DNA of 64,000 nucleotides, taken from assembly GCF_017163705.1 (NCBI RefSeq), contig NZ_JAFIWB010000026.1:22539-86538 (forward strand), written 5' to 3'. The DNA comes from Xanthomonas bonasiae (GTDB lineage: Bacteria; Pseudomonadota; Gammaproteobacteria; Xanthomonadales; Xanthomonadaceae). Below the pieces are notes generated by a model. The model saw only the letters and a program-made list of their open reading frames with translations, was not told the origin of the DNA and did no database searches. Position numbers and translations under genes: made by a program. Shown here piece by piece: positions 56,149 to 64,000 of this stretch. The stretch's first letter is position 1, and every line of letters starts with the position of its first letter.

Positions 56149-57524
56149 CCAATACCCTCTCTGCTTTCCTCGTCACCTTGCTGGCGATCGCCGGCGTGTC
56201 CGCTCCGGCGGCCGCGCAACAAACCCAACCACTGGACCGCATCGCTGCGGTCGTCGACGAGGATGTCGTACTGCAGAGCGAACTGGATCGTGCCGTTCGC
56301 AACGTGAAGGCGCAGTATTCCGGCCGCGAAGCGCAGCTGCCGCCGGACAACGTGCTGCAACGCCAGGTGCTCGAGCGCCTGGTGCTGGTCAAGCTGCAGG
56401 TGGCGCGCGCCAACAGCACCGGGATTCGCGTCGGCGACGACGAACTGAACCGCGCCATCGGCAGCATCGCCCAGCAGAACGGCACCGACGTCGACGGCCT
56501 GCGCAAGAAGCTCGCCGCCGACGGCATGGCGTTCGACGACTTCCGCAATTCGGTGCGCGACGAGATCACCGTGCAGCGCCTGCGCCAGAGCTTCGCGCAG
56601 AGCCGCATCAACGTCAGCGAGAGCGAAGTCGATGCGGCGCTGGCGCAGCAGGCCACCACCGGTGCCCAGTACCACCTGGCGCACATCCTGGTCGGCCTGC
56701 CGGAAGGTGCCACCGCCGACCAGATCAAGACCGGGCAGAGCAAGATCGACGGGGTCAAGACCCTGATCGACAAGGGCGAGATCGATTTCAGCGCGGCTGC
56801 GGTGCGCTATTCCGACAGCCCCAACGCGCTGGAAGGCGGCGACCTCGGCTGGCGCAGCCTGGACGAGATCCCGAACGCCTTCGCGCAGCTGATCCGCGAC
56901 ATGAAGCCGGGCCAGGTCGCCGGCCCGCTGCGCGGACCCAGCGGCTTCCAGCTGCTGAAGCTGGTCGAGATCCGCGATGCCTCGGCCAACCCGGAAAAGA
57001 AGACGGTCACCGAGTACCACGCCCGCCACATCCTGATCCGCGTCAACGAGGCGCAGCCGGATGCCGCCGCCAAGGCCAAGATCGAGACCCTGCGCGCGCG
57101 CATCGCCGGCGGCGCCGACTTCCAGGCCGTGGCCAAGGAATCCTCCGACGACGCCAACAGCCGCGGTCAGGGCGGCGATCTGGGCTGGTTCCCGGCCGAC
57201 GCGTTCGGCCCGGACTTCGGCCACCAGATTGAGGGCCTGAGCGACAACCAGATCTCGCAGCCGTTCCGCACCGAGGCCGGCTGGCACATCGTGCAGCGCG
57301 TCGCCACGCGCCAGACCGACGTGACCAGCGACACCCAGCGCGCCCAGGTCCGCGAGACCATCGGCCGCCGCAAGCTGGAGGAAGAGTACAACCGCTTCCT
57401 GCAGGAAATGCGCGGCGAAGCCTATGTGAACCTGCGCGTCGGCGGTGCCGAGAGCTCCGCCGCGCCCGCTGCCGACGCCACCGCGCCGGCGGCGACCCCG
57501 GCACCGGCCGCCACCAAGCCGTAA
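56145..57524 (+). CDS. surA: Periplasmic chaperone and peptidyl-prolyl isomerase SurA
   Basis: 459 residues. Signal peptide to about 25 (FLVTLLAIAGVSAPAAAQ). The SurA N-terminal domain starts LDRIAAVVDEDVVLQSELDRAVRNV. Two parvulin domains follow, at about 180-280 (YHLAHILVG, then SDSPNALEGGDLGW) and 290-390 (YHARHILI, then SRGQGGDLGWFPADAFGPDF). The C-terminal helix (RKLEEEYNRFLQEMRGEAYVNLR) is followed by an Ala/Pro tail of about 25 residues. It escorts outer membrane proteins, including LptD encoded just before it. Confidence 0.96.
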   Translation: MTNTLSAFLVTLLAIAGVSAPAAAQQTQPLDRIAAVVDEDVVLQSELDRAVRNVKAQYSGREAQLPPDNVLQRQVLERLVLVKLQVARANSTGIRVGDDELNRAIGSIAQQNGTDVDGLRKKLAADGMAFDDFRNSVRDEITVQRLRQSFAQSRINVSESEVDAALAQQATTGAQYHLAHILVGLPEGATADQIKTGQSKIDGVKTLIDKGEIDFSAAAVRYSDSPNALEGGDLGWRSLDEIPNAFAQLIRDMKPGQVAGPLRGPSGFQLLKLVEIRDASANPEKKTVTEYHARHILIRVNEAQPDAAAKAKIETLRARIAGGADFQAVAKESSDDANSRGQGGDLGWFPADAFGPDFGHQIEGLSDNQISQPFRTEAGWHIVQRVATRQTDVTSDTQRAQVRETIGRRKLEEEYNRFLQEMRGEAYVNLRVGGAESSAAPAADATAPAATPAPAATKP

Positions 57525-57527
57525 GCC

Positions 57528-58505
57528 GTGCTGCCCTCGCTCGCGCTGGTGCCGGGCGAGCCGGCCGGAATCGGCCCGGAACTGTGCGTGCGGCTGGCGC
57601 AACAGCCGCGACGCGACTGCCAACTGCTGGCCTTCGCCGATCCCGACACCTTGCGCGCCGCCGCTGCGGCGCTGTCGCTGCCGCTGCAGCTGCTTCCCGA
57701 ATCCGCGCCTGCCGTGGCCCCTGGCGACCTGCGCCTGCGCGCGGTCGGCAATGCCGTGCCCAGCCGTTTCGGCCACACCGAACCGGCCAATGCCGCCGCG
57801 GTGATCGGCGCGCTGACCCAGGCCGCCGACGCCTGCCTGCGCGGCGAACTGGCCGGCCTGGTCACCGGCCCGGTGCACAAGGCCGCGATCAACGACGGCG
57901 GCATCGCCTACACCGGCACCACCGAACTGCTCGCCCGCCACGCCGGGCGCGAGGTGGTGATGATGCTGGCCAACGACATCGTGCGCGTGGCCCTGGCCAC
58001 CACCCACCTGCCGTTGCGTGCGGTCGCCGACGCGCTGACGCCCGCGCTGCTGGAGCGCTGCCTGCGCATCGTCCACGCCGCGCTGCGCAGCGAATTCGGC
58101 ATCGCCGCGCCGGTCATCGCGGTGCTCGGGCTGAACCCGCATGCCGGCGAAGACGGGCATCTGGGCCGCGAAGAAATCGAAGTGATGGCGCCGGTCCTCG
58201 CCGCCTTGCGCGCCGAAGGCATGCGCCTGGTCGGCCCGCTGCCGGCCGACACCGCATTCCTGCCGCAGAAACTGGCCGGCTTCGACACGGTGCTGGCGAT
58301 GTACCACGACCAGGGCCTGCCGGTGCTCAAGTACAGCGGGTTCGAGCAAGCGGTGAACCTGACCCTGGGCCTGCCCTACCCGCGCGTGGCGGTCGATCAC
58401 GGCACCGCGCTGGAGCTGGCCGGCCGCGGCATCGCCGACCCGTCCAGCCTGTTCGCCGCGGTCGCGCAATGCGCGCAGCTGGCCGCGCGCAGCGCGCATC
58501 TGTAG
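57528..58505 (+). CDS. pdxA: 4-hydroxythreonine-4-phosphate dehydrogenase
   Basis: 325 residues, NAD-dependent enzyme of vitamin B6 synthesis. LVPGEPAGIGPELCVRLA opens the protein; LVTGPVHKAAIND, TGTTELLARH, HLPLRAVADAL with a metal-binding His, GLNPHAGEDGHLGREE and MYHDQGLPVLKY are the family blocks. The start is GTG 57528, three bases after surA. The TAG stop at 58503-58505 lies within the GTAG repeat that begins at 58501, so the repeat supplies the end of the gene. Confidence 0.95.
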   Translation: MLPSLALVPGEPAGIGPELCVRLAQQPRRDCQLLAFADPDTLRAAAAALSLPLQLLPESAPAVAPGDLRLRAVGNAVPSRFGHTEPANAAAVIGALTQAADACLRGELAGLVTGPVHKAAINDGGIAYTGTTELLARHAGREVVMMLANDIVRVALATTHLPLRAVADALTPALLERCLRIVHAALRSEFGIAAPVIAVLGLNPHAGEDGHLGREEIEVMAPVLAALRAEGMRLVGPLPADTAFLPQKLAGFDTVLAMYHDQGLPVLKYSGFEQAVNLTLGLPYPRVAVDHGTALELAGRGIADPSSLFAAVAQCAQLAARSAHL

Positions 58506-58570
58506 GAGCGGCTTCAGCCGCGACAGGGCGTTACCGGTAACGCGCTGTCGCGGCTGAAGCCGCTCCTACA
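58501..58570. repeat. Inverted pair of GTAG-type repeats overlapping the pdxA stop
   Basis: Copies at 58501-58524 and 58547-58570, with a spacer containing the 16-bp palindrome GCGTTACCGGTAACGC. Together they make a nearly continuous 70-bp hairpin. The first copy's TGTAG contains the pdxA stop codon. Confidence 0.88.
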
Positions 58571-58602
58571 GGAAGGCGCACGCCATCCCGGCCCCATCCC
58601 GA

Positions 58603-58608
58603 TAAGAT
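58603..58608 (+). promoter_or_regulatory. Candidate -10 box for rsmA with start at or near the ATG
   Basis: TAAGAT ends 6 bp before the ATG at 58615, so a transcript from it would begin at about the A of ATG and be leaderless. No good -35 box is seen. Read-through from pdxA is the alternative source of rsmA mRNA. Confidence 0.35.
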
Positions 58609-58614
58609 GCCCGC

Positions 58615-59409
58615 ATGACTTCCTATTCCGGCTTCAGCGCCCCCGCCAAGAAATCGCTTGGCCAGCACTTCCTCAGCGACCGCCACTACATCGACAGCAT
58701 CGTGCGCGCGGTGAATCCCAAGCCCGACGACCTGCTGGTGGAGATCGGCCCCGGCCAGGGCGCGATCACCTTCCCGCTGCTGCGCCGCCACGGCCGCCTG
58801 ACCGTGATCGAATTCGACCGCGACCTGATCGCGCCGCTGACCGCCGCGGCGGAAGGGGTCGGCGCACTGACCATCCTCAACCGCGACGTGCTGTCGGTGG
58901 ATTTCGCCGAACTGGCCGGCGACGGCCGCATCCGCCTGGTCGGCAACCTGCCCTACAACATCTCCTCGCCGATCCTGTTCCATGCGCTGGACCATGCCGC
59001 GGCGATCGCCGACATGCACTTCATGCTGCAGAAGGAAGTGGTCGACCGCATGGCCGCAGGGCCGGGCAGCAAGGTCTACGGCCGCCTCAGCGTGATGCTG
59101 CAGGCGTACTGCGAGGTGACCTCGCTGTTCGTGGTGCCGCCGGGCGCGTTCCGGCCGCCGCCGAAGGTGGATTCGGCGGTGGTGCGGCTGGTGCCGCATG
59201 CGCCGCAGGACATCGGCATCGCCGACCGGCGGCGTTTCGCCGACGTGGTACGCGCGGCGTTCGGGCAGCGCCGCAAGACCTTGCGCAATGCGCTGGGCGG
59301 GGTCTGCGATGCGGCCCAGTTCGAGGCCGCCGGGGTACGCCCGGATGCCCGCGCCGAGCAGTTGGAAGTCGCCGACTTCGTGCGCCTGGCCAACGTGGCG
59401 CAGGCCTGA
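58615..59409 (+). CDS. rsmA: 16S rRNA dimethyladenosine methyltransferase (KsgA)
   Basis: 264 residues. Dimethylates A1518 and A1519 of 16S rRNA. Motifs are KKSLGQHFLSD at the N-terminus, VEIGPGQGAITFPLL for SAM binding near 42, and the catalytic NLPYNISSPIL near 104. FRPPPKVDSAVVRL is the C-terminal family block. It sits in the conserved order surA-pdxA-rsmA-apaG-apaH. No Shine-Dalgarno sequence precedes the ATG. Confidence 0.96.
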   Translation: MTSYSGFSAPAKKSLGQHFLSDRHYIDSIVRAVNPKPDDLLVEIGPGQGAITFPLLRRHGRLTVIEFDRDLIAPLTAAAEGVGALTILNRDVLSVDFAELAGDGRIRLVGNLPYNISSPILFHALDHAAAIADMHFMLQKEVVDRMAAGPGSKVYGRLSVMLQAYCEVTSLFVVPPGAFRPPPKVDSAVVRLVPHAPQDIGIADRRRFADVVRAAFGQRRKTLRNALGGVCDAAQFEAAGVRPDARAEQLEVADFVRLANVAQA

Positions 59410-59614
59410 GCCACGGGTCCGCGCGTCGCGGCGCGATCCGCGTATCCGCTCCACGCGCACGCCACAGCACAGACATCGCAACGGCGCGGGTCGCAGATCG
59501 CACTGCGCGGCCGCCGGCGCCACGCCTCGCCTCGCCACGCGCAGCGGCCGCAGCGCGCGCTGCCCGCAGTGCGCCGGTAGACGGCTCGCAGTCCATTCCT
59601 GCGCCGGCTTTGCT

Positions 59615-59620
59615 TACACT
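59615..59620 (+). promoter_or_regulatory. Candidate -10 box for apaG
   Basis: TACACT ends 7 bp before ATG 59628, again predicting a leaderless or nearly leaderless start. GAGG between them is too close to the ATG to be an ideal ribosome site. Confidence 0.3.
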
Positions 59621-59627
59621 GTGAGGC

Positions 59628-60011
59628 ATGAACGATGACGCCCCCTATCGGATCGAGGTCGAAGTGTCGCCCCGGTTCCTCGACGACCAATCGGCGCCGG
59701 AGGACGGACGCTACGCGTTCGCCTACACGATCCGCATCCACAACCGTGGCCGCGTCGCCGCGCGGCTGATCGCCCGGCACTGGGAAATCACCGACGGCAA
59801 CGGCCGCGTGGAGCGCGTGGACGGCGACGGCGTGGTCGGCGAACAGCCGCGGCTGCGGCCCGGCGAGGACTTCCGCTACACCTCCGGGCTGATGCTGGAA
59901 ACCGAGCACGGCACGATGCGCGGCCACTACGACATGGAAGCCGACGACGGCACCCACTTCGTCGCGCCGGTCGCGCCGTTCGTGCTGACCGTGCCGCGGA
60001 CCCTGCACTGA
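59628..60011 (+). CDS. apaG: ApaG family protein
   Basis: 127 residues, the usual ApaG length. It forms an immunoglobulin-like/FNIII fold: [33 protein letters not shown], the loop [22 protein letters not shown], and [21 protein letters not shown]. ApaG proteins bind divalent ions and phosphate; the exact role is unknown. It is 10 bp upstream of apaH and probably co-transcribed. Confidence 0.93.
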   Translation: MNDDAPYRIEVEVSPRFLDDQSAPEDGRYAFAYTIRIHNRGRVAARLIARHWEITDGNGRVERVDGDGVVGEQPRLRPGEDFRYTSGLMLETEHGTMRGHYDMEADDGTHFVAPVAPFVLTVPRTLH

Positions 60012-60021
60012 TGGCGCCCGC

Positions 60022-60945
60022 ATGAGCGTGTGGGCCATCGGCGACCTGCAGGGTTGCTACGACATCACCCAGCGGCTGCTGGAAAAGATCCGCTTCGATC
60101 CGGCGGTGGACCGGCTGTGGTTCTGCGGCGACCTGGTCAACCGCGGCGGGCAGTCGCTGGAAACCCTGCGCCTGGTGCACTCGCTGCGCGCACACAGCGA
60201 GGTGGTGCTGGGCAACCACGACCTGTCGCTGCTGGCGATCGGCGAGCGCAGCCCGGACGAGCAGCGCAAGGTCAACCCGGACCTGCAGCGCATCGTGCTG
60301 GCCGAGGACCGCGACGAGCTGCTGACCTGGCTGCGCATGCAGAAGCTGCTGCACGCCGATCGCGAGCTGGGCTGGATGATGATCCACGCCGGCCTGGCGC
60401 CGAAGTGGACCACCACCCTGGCCGAGAAGCATGCGCGCGAAGTCGAGCAGCAGCTGCACGGCAGCGGCTACCACAAGCTGTTCCGCAACATGTACGGCGA
60501 CCGCCCGGCCTGGTCGCCGGGGCTGACCGGCTACGACCGCTCGCGCGCGATCATCAACCTGTTCACCCGCGCCCGCTATTGCACCCCGCGCGGGCGCATC
60601 GCGATCGAGGAGAAGGGCACCCCGGGCACCCAGGCGCAGGGCCTGTATCCGTGGTTCGAGGTGCCGGGCCGCGCCGAGCGCGACCTGAAGATCGTCTGCG
60701 GCCACTGGTCCACGCTGGGCCTGACCATCACCCAGGGCGTGCACGCGATCGACACCGGCGCGGTGTGGGGCGGCAAGCTCACCGCATTGCGCCTGGACAG
60801 CGAAGACCTGCAGGTGGTGCAGGTGCCAGGGCGCCCGATCGAAGGGCCGCCGCCGGTACCGCGCGCACGGCAGCCGCGGCGCAGGTCCAGCGGTGGCCGC
60901 GGTGCGGGTGCTGCTGCGTCGCCGCCGCCGCCCGATCAGGAATGA
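60022..60945 (+). CDS. apaH: Bis(5'-nucleosyl)-tetraphosphatase, symmetrical
   Basis: 307 residues. Metallophosphoesterase that splits Ap4A into two ADP. Metal-binding blocks are WAIGDLQGCYDITQ, FCGDLVNRGGQSLE and VVLGNHDLSLL. GWMMIHAGLAPKW and CGHWSTLGL complete the site. The last 35 residues are a Pro/Arg/Ser-rich tail (ARQPRRRSSGG) absent from the E. coli enzyme. ATG 60022 follows apaG closely. Confidence 0.95.
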   Translation: MSVWAIGDLQGCYDITQRLLEKIRFDPAVDRLWFCGDLVNRGGQSLETLRLVHSLRAHSEVVLGNHDLSLLAIGERSPDEQRKVNPDLQRIVLAEDRDELLTWLRMQKLLHADRELGWMMIHAGLAPKWTTTLAEKHAREVEQQLHGSGYHKLFRNMYGDRPAWSPGLTGYDRSRAIINLFTRARYCTPRGRIAIEEKGTPGTQAQGLYPWFEVPGRAERDLKIVCGHWSTLGLTITQGVHAIDTGAVWGGKLTALRLDSEDLQVVQVPGRPIEGPPPVPRARQPRRRSSGGRGAGAAASPPPPDQE

Positions 60946-60993
60946 CGATGGCTGGCGGCAGGCAAGCGGGTGACGGCCAGGCAGGCTGCCACG

Positions 60994-61063
60994 TGTAGGA
61001 GCGGCTTCAGCCGCGACAGGATCTCGCCGGTAACGTCCGGTCGCGGCTGAAGCCGCTCCTACA
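60994..61063. repeat. Inverted pair of GTAG-type repeats, copy of the 38.4-kb element
   Basis: Copies at 60994-61017 and 61040-61063. The spacer AGGATCTCGCCGGTAACGTC matches the one at 38426 except for one base. It lies between the convergent ends of apaH and folA. Confidence 0.88.
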
Positions 61064-61079
61064 ACACGCCGCGCCTACG

Positions 61080-61622
61080 CTATGGCGCGCTACGCCTGCG
61101 CCGGTAATTGACGAATTCGAACGCCAGCGCATGCTTCGCATCGGCCGCATGCGGCTGCCGCGCCACGACCTCCCACTGCGCCGGATCGAACGCCGGGAAA
61201 TGTGCGTCGGCGCACTCGACCACGGTGTCCACATGGGTCAGGTACAGCATGTCGGCCTGCGGCAGGGCCAGTGCGAAGATGTCGCCGCCACCGATCACCG
61301 AAAGTTCTTCCGCCCCGCTCGCCTGCGCCAGTTCGATCGCCGCCTGCAGCGAGGCGACCGCCTGCATGCCCTCGAACGGCACCTGCCCCGAGCGCGTCAT
61401 CACCAGGTTCAAGCGCCCTGGCAGCGCGCGCCCCAGCGACTGCGCGGTCTTGCGCCCCATCAGCACCGGCTTGCCCAGGGTCAGCGCCTTGAAGCGCTTC
61501 AGGTCGTCCGGCAGGCGCCACGGCAGGTCGTTGTCGCGGCCGATGGCGTTGGCGCGGTCGAGCGCGGCGATCAGGGTCAGTCGTGGCGCCGCAGTGGCGC
61601 TCGCCGATTCCCGATTCCCCAT
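61080..61622 (-). CDS. folA: Dihydrofolate reductase
   Basis: 180 residues from ATG 61622. Core motifs are LTLIAALDRANAIGRDNDLPWRLPDDLKRFKALT and PVLMGRKTAQSLGRALPGRLNLVMTR, followed by VIGGGDIFALALPQAD. It reduces dihydrofolate for thymidylate synthesis. The first dozen residues (GNRESASATAA) are translated from a GGGAAT-type repeat, so they are not part of the conserved fold. A GTG at 61643 overlapping the thyA stop by 4 bp is an alternative start and would add seven residues. Confidence 0.92.
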   Translation of the reverse strand: MGNRESASATAAPRLTLIAALDRANAIGRDNDLPWRLPDDLKRFKALTLGKPVLMGRKTAQSLGRALPGRLNLVMTRSGQVPFEGMQAVASLQAAIELAQASGAEELSVIGGGDIFALALPQADMLYLTHVDTVVECADAHFPAFDPAQWEVVARQPHAADAKHALAFEFVNYRRRRSAP

Positions 61623-61636
61623 TCCCGATTCCCCGC
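61604..61636. repeat. GGGAAT-type repeat at the folA start
   Basis: On the plus strand it reads alternating CGATTCC, CGATTCCCC and CATTCCCG units. It is the same family as 25757-25826 and 31122-31206, and here it contributes the first codons of folA and the thyA-folA junction. Confidence 0.75.
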
Positions 61637-61639
61637 CGC

Positions 61640-62434
61640 TCACACCGCCACCGGCGCCTTGATCGCCGGATGCGGGTCGTAGCCCTCGATCGCGATGTCG
61701 TCGTAGGTGAACGCGAACAGGTCGCTGACCGCGGGATTCAGGCGCAGCGTCGGCAGCGGCCGCGGGGTGCGCGCCAGCTGTTCGCGTGCTTGCTCGTAGT
61801 GGTTCGAATACAGGTGCGCATCGCCCAGCGTATGCACGAAATCGCCGACGCCCAGGCCGGTGGCCTGCGCCACCATGTGGGTCAGCAGCGCGTAGCTGGC
61901 GATATTGAACGGCACGCCGAGGAAGATGTCGCCGCTGCGCTGGTACAGCTGGCAGCTGAGCTTGCCGTCGACCACGTAGAACTGGAACAGGCTGTGGCAC
62001 GGCATCAGCGCCATCTGCGGCAGCTCGGCCACGTTCCAGGCGCTGATCACCAAGCGCCGCGAATCCGGATTGCGCCTGATCTCGTCCACCAGCCATTGCA
62101 TCTGGTCGATCTCGCGACCGTCGGCGCCGGTCCAGCGCCGCCACTGCTTGCCGTACACCGGGCCGAGTTCGCCCTGCGCGTCGGCCCACTCGTCCCAGAT
62201 GCTGACCTTGTTGTCCTTGAGGTAGGCGATGTTGGTCTCGCCCTTCAGGAACCACAGCAGTTCGTGCACGATCGAGCGCAGGTGCAGCTTCTTGGTGGTC
62301 ACCAGCGGGAAGCCGGCGTTGAGGTCGAAGCGCATCTGCCAGCCGAACACGCTGCGCGTGCCGGTGCCGGTGCGGTCGGATTTCTCCGCGCCGTGCTCGA
62401 GCACGTGGCGCAACAGGTCCAGGTAGGCCTTCAT
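61640..62434 (-). CDS. thyA: Thymidylate synthase
   Basis: 264 residues, identical in length to E. coli ThyA. Converts dUMP to dTMP using methylene-tetrahydrofolate, making the dihydrofolate that FolA recycles. The catalytic Cys is in [39 protein letters not shown] is near the N-terminus, and [15 protein letters not shown] and [13 protein letters not shown] end the protein. ATG 62434 overlaps the lgt stop by 4 bp. Confidence 0.98.
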   Translation of the reverse strand: MKAYLDLLRHVLEHGAEKSDRTGTGTRSVFGWQMRFDLNAGFPLVTTKKLHLRSIVHELLWFLKGETNIAYLKDNKVSIWDEWADAQGELGPVYGKQWRRWTGADGREIDQMQWLVDEIRRNPDSRRLVISAWNVAELPQMALMPCHSLFQFYVVDGKLSCQLYQRSGDIFLGVPFNIASYALLTHMVAQATGLGVGDFVHTLGDAHLYSNHYEQAREQLARTPRPLPTLRLNPAVSDLFAFTYDDIAIEGYDPHPAIKAPVAV

Positions 62435-63312
62435 CGCTTGGCGTCCGCCGCCAGCGGCACCGGTTGCAGCACCGGCGCGCCGCGCGAGCGCCACAGCAGG
62501 AACAGGCCGAGCAGGATCAGCGGCGTGCTCAGGATCTGGCCCATGGTCAGCCAATGGAACGCCAGGTAGCCGATCGGCGCGTCGGGCACGCGCACGAACT
62601 CCACCGCGAAACGGAACACGCCATACAGCAGCGCGAACATGCCGGACACCGCGTAGCGCGCGCGCGGCCGCAGCGAGAACGACCACAGCACCACGAACAT
62701 CACCAGGCCCTCCAGCACCGCCTCGTACAGCTGCGACGGATGCCGCGCGAACTTGTCCAGCGCACCGCTGGCGTACTGCGCCTGGATCTGCGCCAGCGGC
62801 CAGTCCTGCAGCTCCGGCGCGCGCGGGAAGATCACGCCCCAGCCGGCGCCGGTGAACTTGCCCCACAGCTCGCCGCCGACGAAATTGCCGACGCGGCCGA
62901 AGCCCAGCCCCAGCGGCACCAGCGGCGCGACGAAATCCATGGTGTCGAAGAAATGCAGCCGCGCCTTGCGTGACCACCAGGCCGCGGCCACCAGCACGCC
63001 GATCAGGCCGCCGTGGAAGCTCATGCCGCCGTCCCAGACCTTGAAGATCAGCAGCGGGTTGGCGAGGAAATCGCCCAGCGCGTAGAACAGCATGTAGCCG
63101 ATGCGCCCGCCGAGCACCACGCCGAGCATCGCGTAGAACAGCAGGTCGGAGAATCCCTCCATGTCCACGCCCGGCAGGCGGCCGGCGCGGATGCGCCGAC
63201 GGCCCAGCCACCACGCCGAGGCGAAGGCGGCCAGGTACATCAGCCCATACCAGTGCACCTTCACCGGGCCGAGCGAGAAGGCGATGGGGTCGATCTGGTG
63301 GAGATAGGTCAT
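62431..63312 (-). CDS. lgt: Prolipoprotein diacylglyceryl transferase
   Basis: 293 residues, about seven membrane helices. Attaches diacylglycerol to lipoprotein cysteines. Family blocks are [19 protein letters not shown], the signature [20 protein letters not shown] (with Gly where many have Asn), [13 protein letters not shown] and [18 protein letters not shown] 63312. It is the first gene of the lgt-thyA-folA operon, and would process the lipoproteins encoded at 35.9-36.7 kb. Confidence 0.96.
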   Translation of the reverse strand: MTYLHQIDPIAFSLGPVKVHWYGLMYLAAFASAWWLGRRRIRAGRLPGVDMEGFSDLLFYAMLGVVLGGRIGYMLFYALGDFLANPLLIFKVWDGGMSFHGGLIGVLVAAAWWSRKARLHFFDTMDFVAPLVPLGLGFGRVGNFVGGELWGKFTGAGWGVIFPRAPELQDWPLAQIQAQYASGALDKFARHPSQLYEAVLEGLVMFVVLWSFSLRPRARYAVSGMFALLYGVFRFAVEFVRVPDAPIGYLAFHWLTMGQILSTPLILLGLFLLWRSRGAPVLQPVPLAADAKR

Positions 63313-63447
63313 GCGGGAACGTCGGCCGGTAGGCAAAGATTGCCTATTCTGCCATCGGCGCCAGCCATTGCCGCGGTGGCGTCAGACGTGGGCGGCACTG
63401 CGCTTCATCTGCCGGCCGGCACGAGCGGCGCAATGCCGCCCCCGCAC

Positions 63448-63939
63448 TCAATCCAGCAGCTGCGGCATGTTCGGCAATTCATCGGGATCGGCCTGGCCCG
63501 GTTGCGCGGGGAAATGCGTGGCCAGCAGCGCCGATACCGCCGCCACCCCGGCGATCACCGCCTGCTCGGGCTGGCCGGCACGCATGTCGCGCTCGATCAG
63601 CGCGCAGACCTCGCGCCATTGCGCGGCGTCGACGCGCCCGCGCAGGCCCCGATCGGCCACGATCTCGATCCGGTGGTCGGCCAGCAGCAGGTAGATCAGC
63701 ACGCCGTTGTTGGCCTCGGTGTCCCAGGTGCGCAATTGCGCGAAGGCCTGCTCGGCGCGCGCCCGCGGCGCCATGCCGCGCAGCAGCGCCGCCGGTGCCA
63801 GCGCCGATTCGACCGCGAACATCACCTGGCCGCGGTGCAACCGTTCGCCGTCGGCGATCGCCGCGCCGATGCGCTCCAGGCTGGCGTTGGGGAACAGCGT
63901 GCGCGCCGCCGGCGCGAACAGATGGCGGAGCAGACGCAT
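63448..63939 (-). CDS. TPM domain-containing protein (second of pair)
   Basis: 163 residues. TPM-type (TLP18.3/Psb32/MOLO-1) domain: FPNASLERIGAAIADGERLHRGQVMFAVESAL, then AFAQLRTWDTEANNGVLIYLLLADHRIEIVADRGLRGRV. There is no signal peptide. ATG 63939 overlaps the upstream gene by one base; GTG 63942 is an alternative. It is the usual short partner of a longer TPM protein with a Gly-rich tail, seen in part just upstream. Function is unknown. Confidence 0.85.
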   Translation of the reverse strand: MRLLRHLFAPAARTLFPNASLERIGAAIADGERLHRGQVMFAVESALAPAALLRGMAPRARAEQAFAQLRTWDTEANNGVLIYLLLADHRIEIVADRGLRGRVDAAQWREVCALIERDMRAGQPEQAVIAGVAAVSALLATHFPAQPGQADPDELPNMPQLLD

Positions 63940-64000
63940 CACCAGCTCCCCGAGGCGCCACCGCCTCCCGAACTGCCGCCGCCACCGCCCTGTGCGCCGC
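63939..64000 (-). CDS. C-terminal end of a TPM/YgcG-like protein (cut by window edge)
   Basis: Only the last 20 codons are present: a Gly/Ser-rich tail (GGGGGSSGGGGASGSW) followed by TGA at 63939-63941. This tail is typical of the longer, membrane-anchored TPM proteins of the YgcG type. The stop overlaps the start of the next TPM gene. Confidence 0.7.
   Translation of the reverse strand, partial: GAQGGGGGSSGGGGASGSW

Overview
The window is about 69-70% G+C, densely coded, and reads as chromosome from a Xanthomonas species or a close relative in the Xanthomonadaceae. The organism call is an inference. It rests on an ahpC, then ahpF-oxyR-orfX, peroxide-stress cluster, a proline iminopeptidase of the 313-residue Xanthomonas type, a fimT-pilV-pilW-pilX-pilY1-pilE pilus cluster, and many GTAG-ended palindromic repeats like the SMAG/REP elements of this family. 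I see no prophage, transposase, integron, CRISPR array, tRNA or rRNA gene. This is core genome with small lineage-specific inserts.

Layout. 1-3.9 kb: start of ilvE, sufT, a small membrane protein, and pntB with a coupled membrane ORF and pntA part 2, mostly on the minus strand. 4.0-5.5 kb (plus): an ECF sigma factor, DUF3619 and DUF3106 operon that separates the pntA2-pntB block from pntA part 1 (6.0-7.1 kb). 7.3-12.1 kb: two paralogous DUF1631 genes. 12.2-17.6 kb (plus): nitroreductase, 5'-3' exonuclease, Nudix hydrolase, N-formylglutamate amidohydrolase, transglutaminase-like protease and a Gly/Pro-rich secreted protein. 17.7-19.6 kb (minus): pip and prmC. 19.8-24.2 kb: the OxyR peroxide regulon, with a recognisable OxyR site and promoter before ahpC. 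24.2-27.9 kb: rnk, tal, a DJ-1 family gene, msrA and an NTF2-like secreted protein. 28.0-31.1 kb: a GAF-LuxR regulator, hybrid histidine kinase and response regulator operon. 31.2-38.4 kb: DUF2007, GST, glnS, an AraC regulator, a DMT exporter, two lipoproteins, a deaminase and rlmM. 38.5-42.4 kb: a Tat-exported oxidoreductase, an SMP-30-like protein, an orphan helical protein and two EF-hand secreted proteins. 42.6-45.0 kb: ubiH-ubiI type ubiquinone hydroxylases. 45.0-51.2 kb: the minor pilin and PilY1 operon. 51.6-53.7 kb: a BtuM-like cobalamin membrane protein, a cobalamin adenosyltransferase and an HDAC-like deacylase. 53.8-60.9 kb: lptD-surA-pdxA-rsmA-apaG-apaH. 61.1-64.0 kb (minus): folA, thyA, lgt and two TPM-domain genes.

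How the genes work together. Many neighbours overlap by 4 bases (ATGA or GTGA), which marks translationally coupled operons: the pnt block, sigma-DUF3619-DUF3106, GAF-LuxR/kinase/receiver, ubiH-ubiI, the whole pilus cluster, lptD-surA and lgt-thyA. Themes are redox homeostasis (transhydrogenase, AhpC/AhpF/OxyR, MsrA, GST, ubiquinone), envelope biogenesis (LptD, SurA, Lgt, pili), and cofactor or nucleotide supply (PdxA, FolA, ThyA, cobalamin).

The points most worth following up are the BtuM-like protein with its single conserved-position cysteine; the uncharacterised membrane ORF coupled inside the pnt operon; the free-standing STN-domain lipoprotein; the GGCAT/ATGCC palindromes before the GAF-LuxR operon; the orphan 240-residue protein; and repeat elements that supply the pdxA stop codon and the folA N-terminus.
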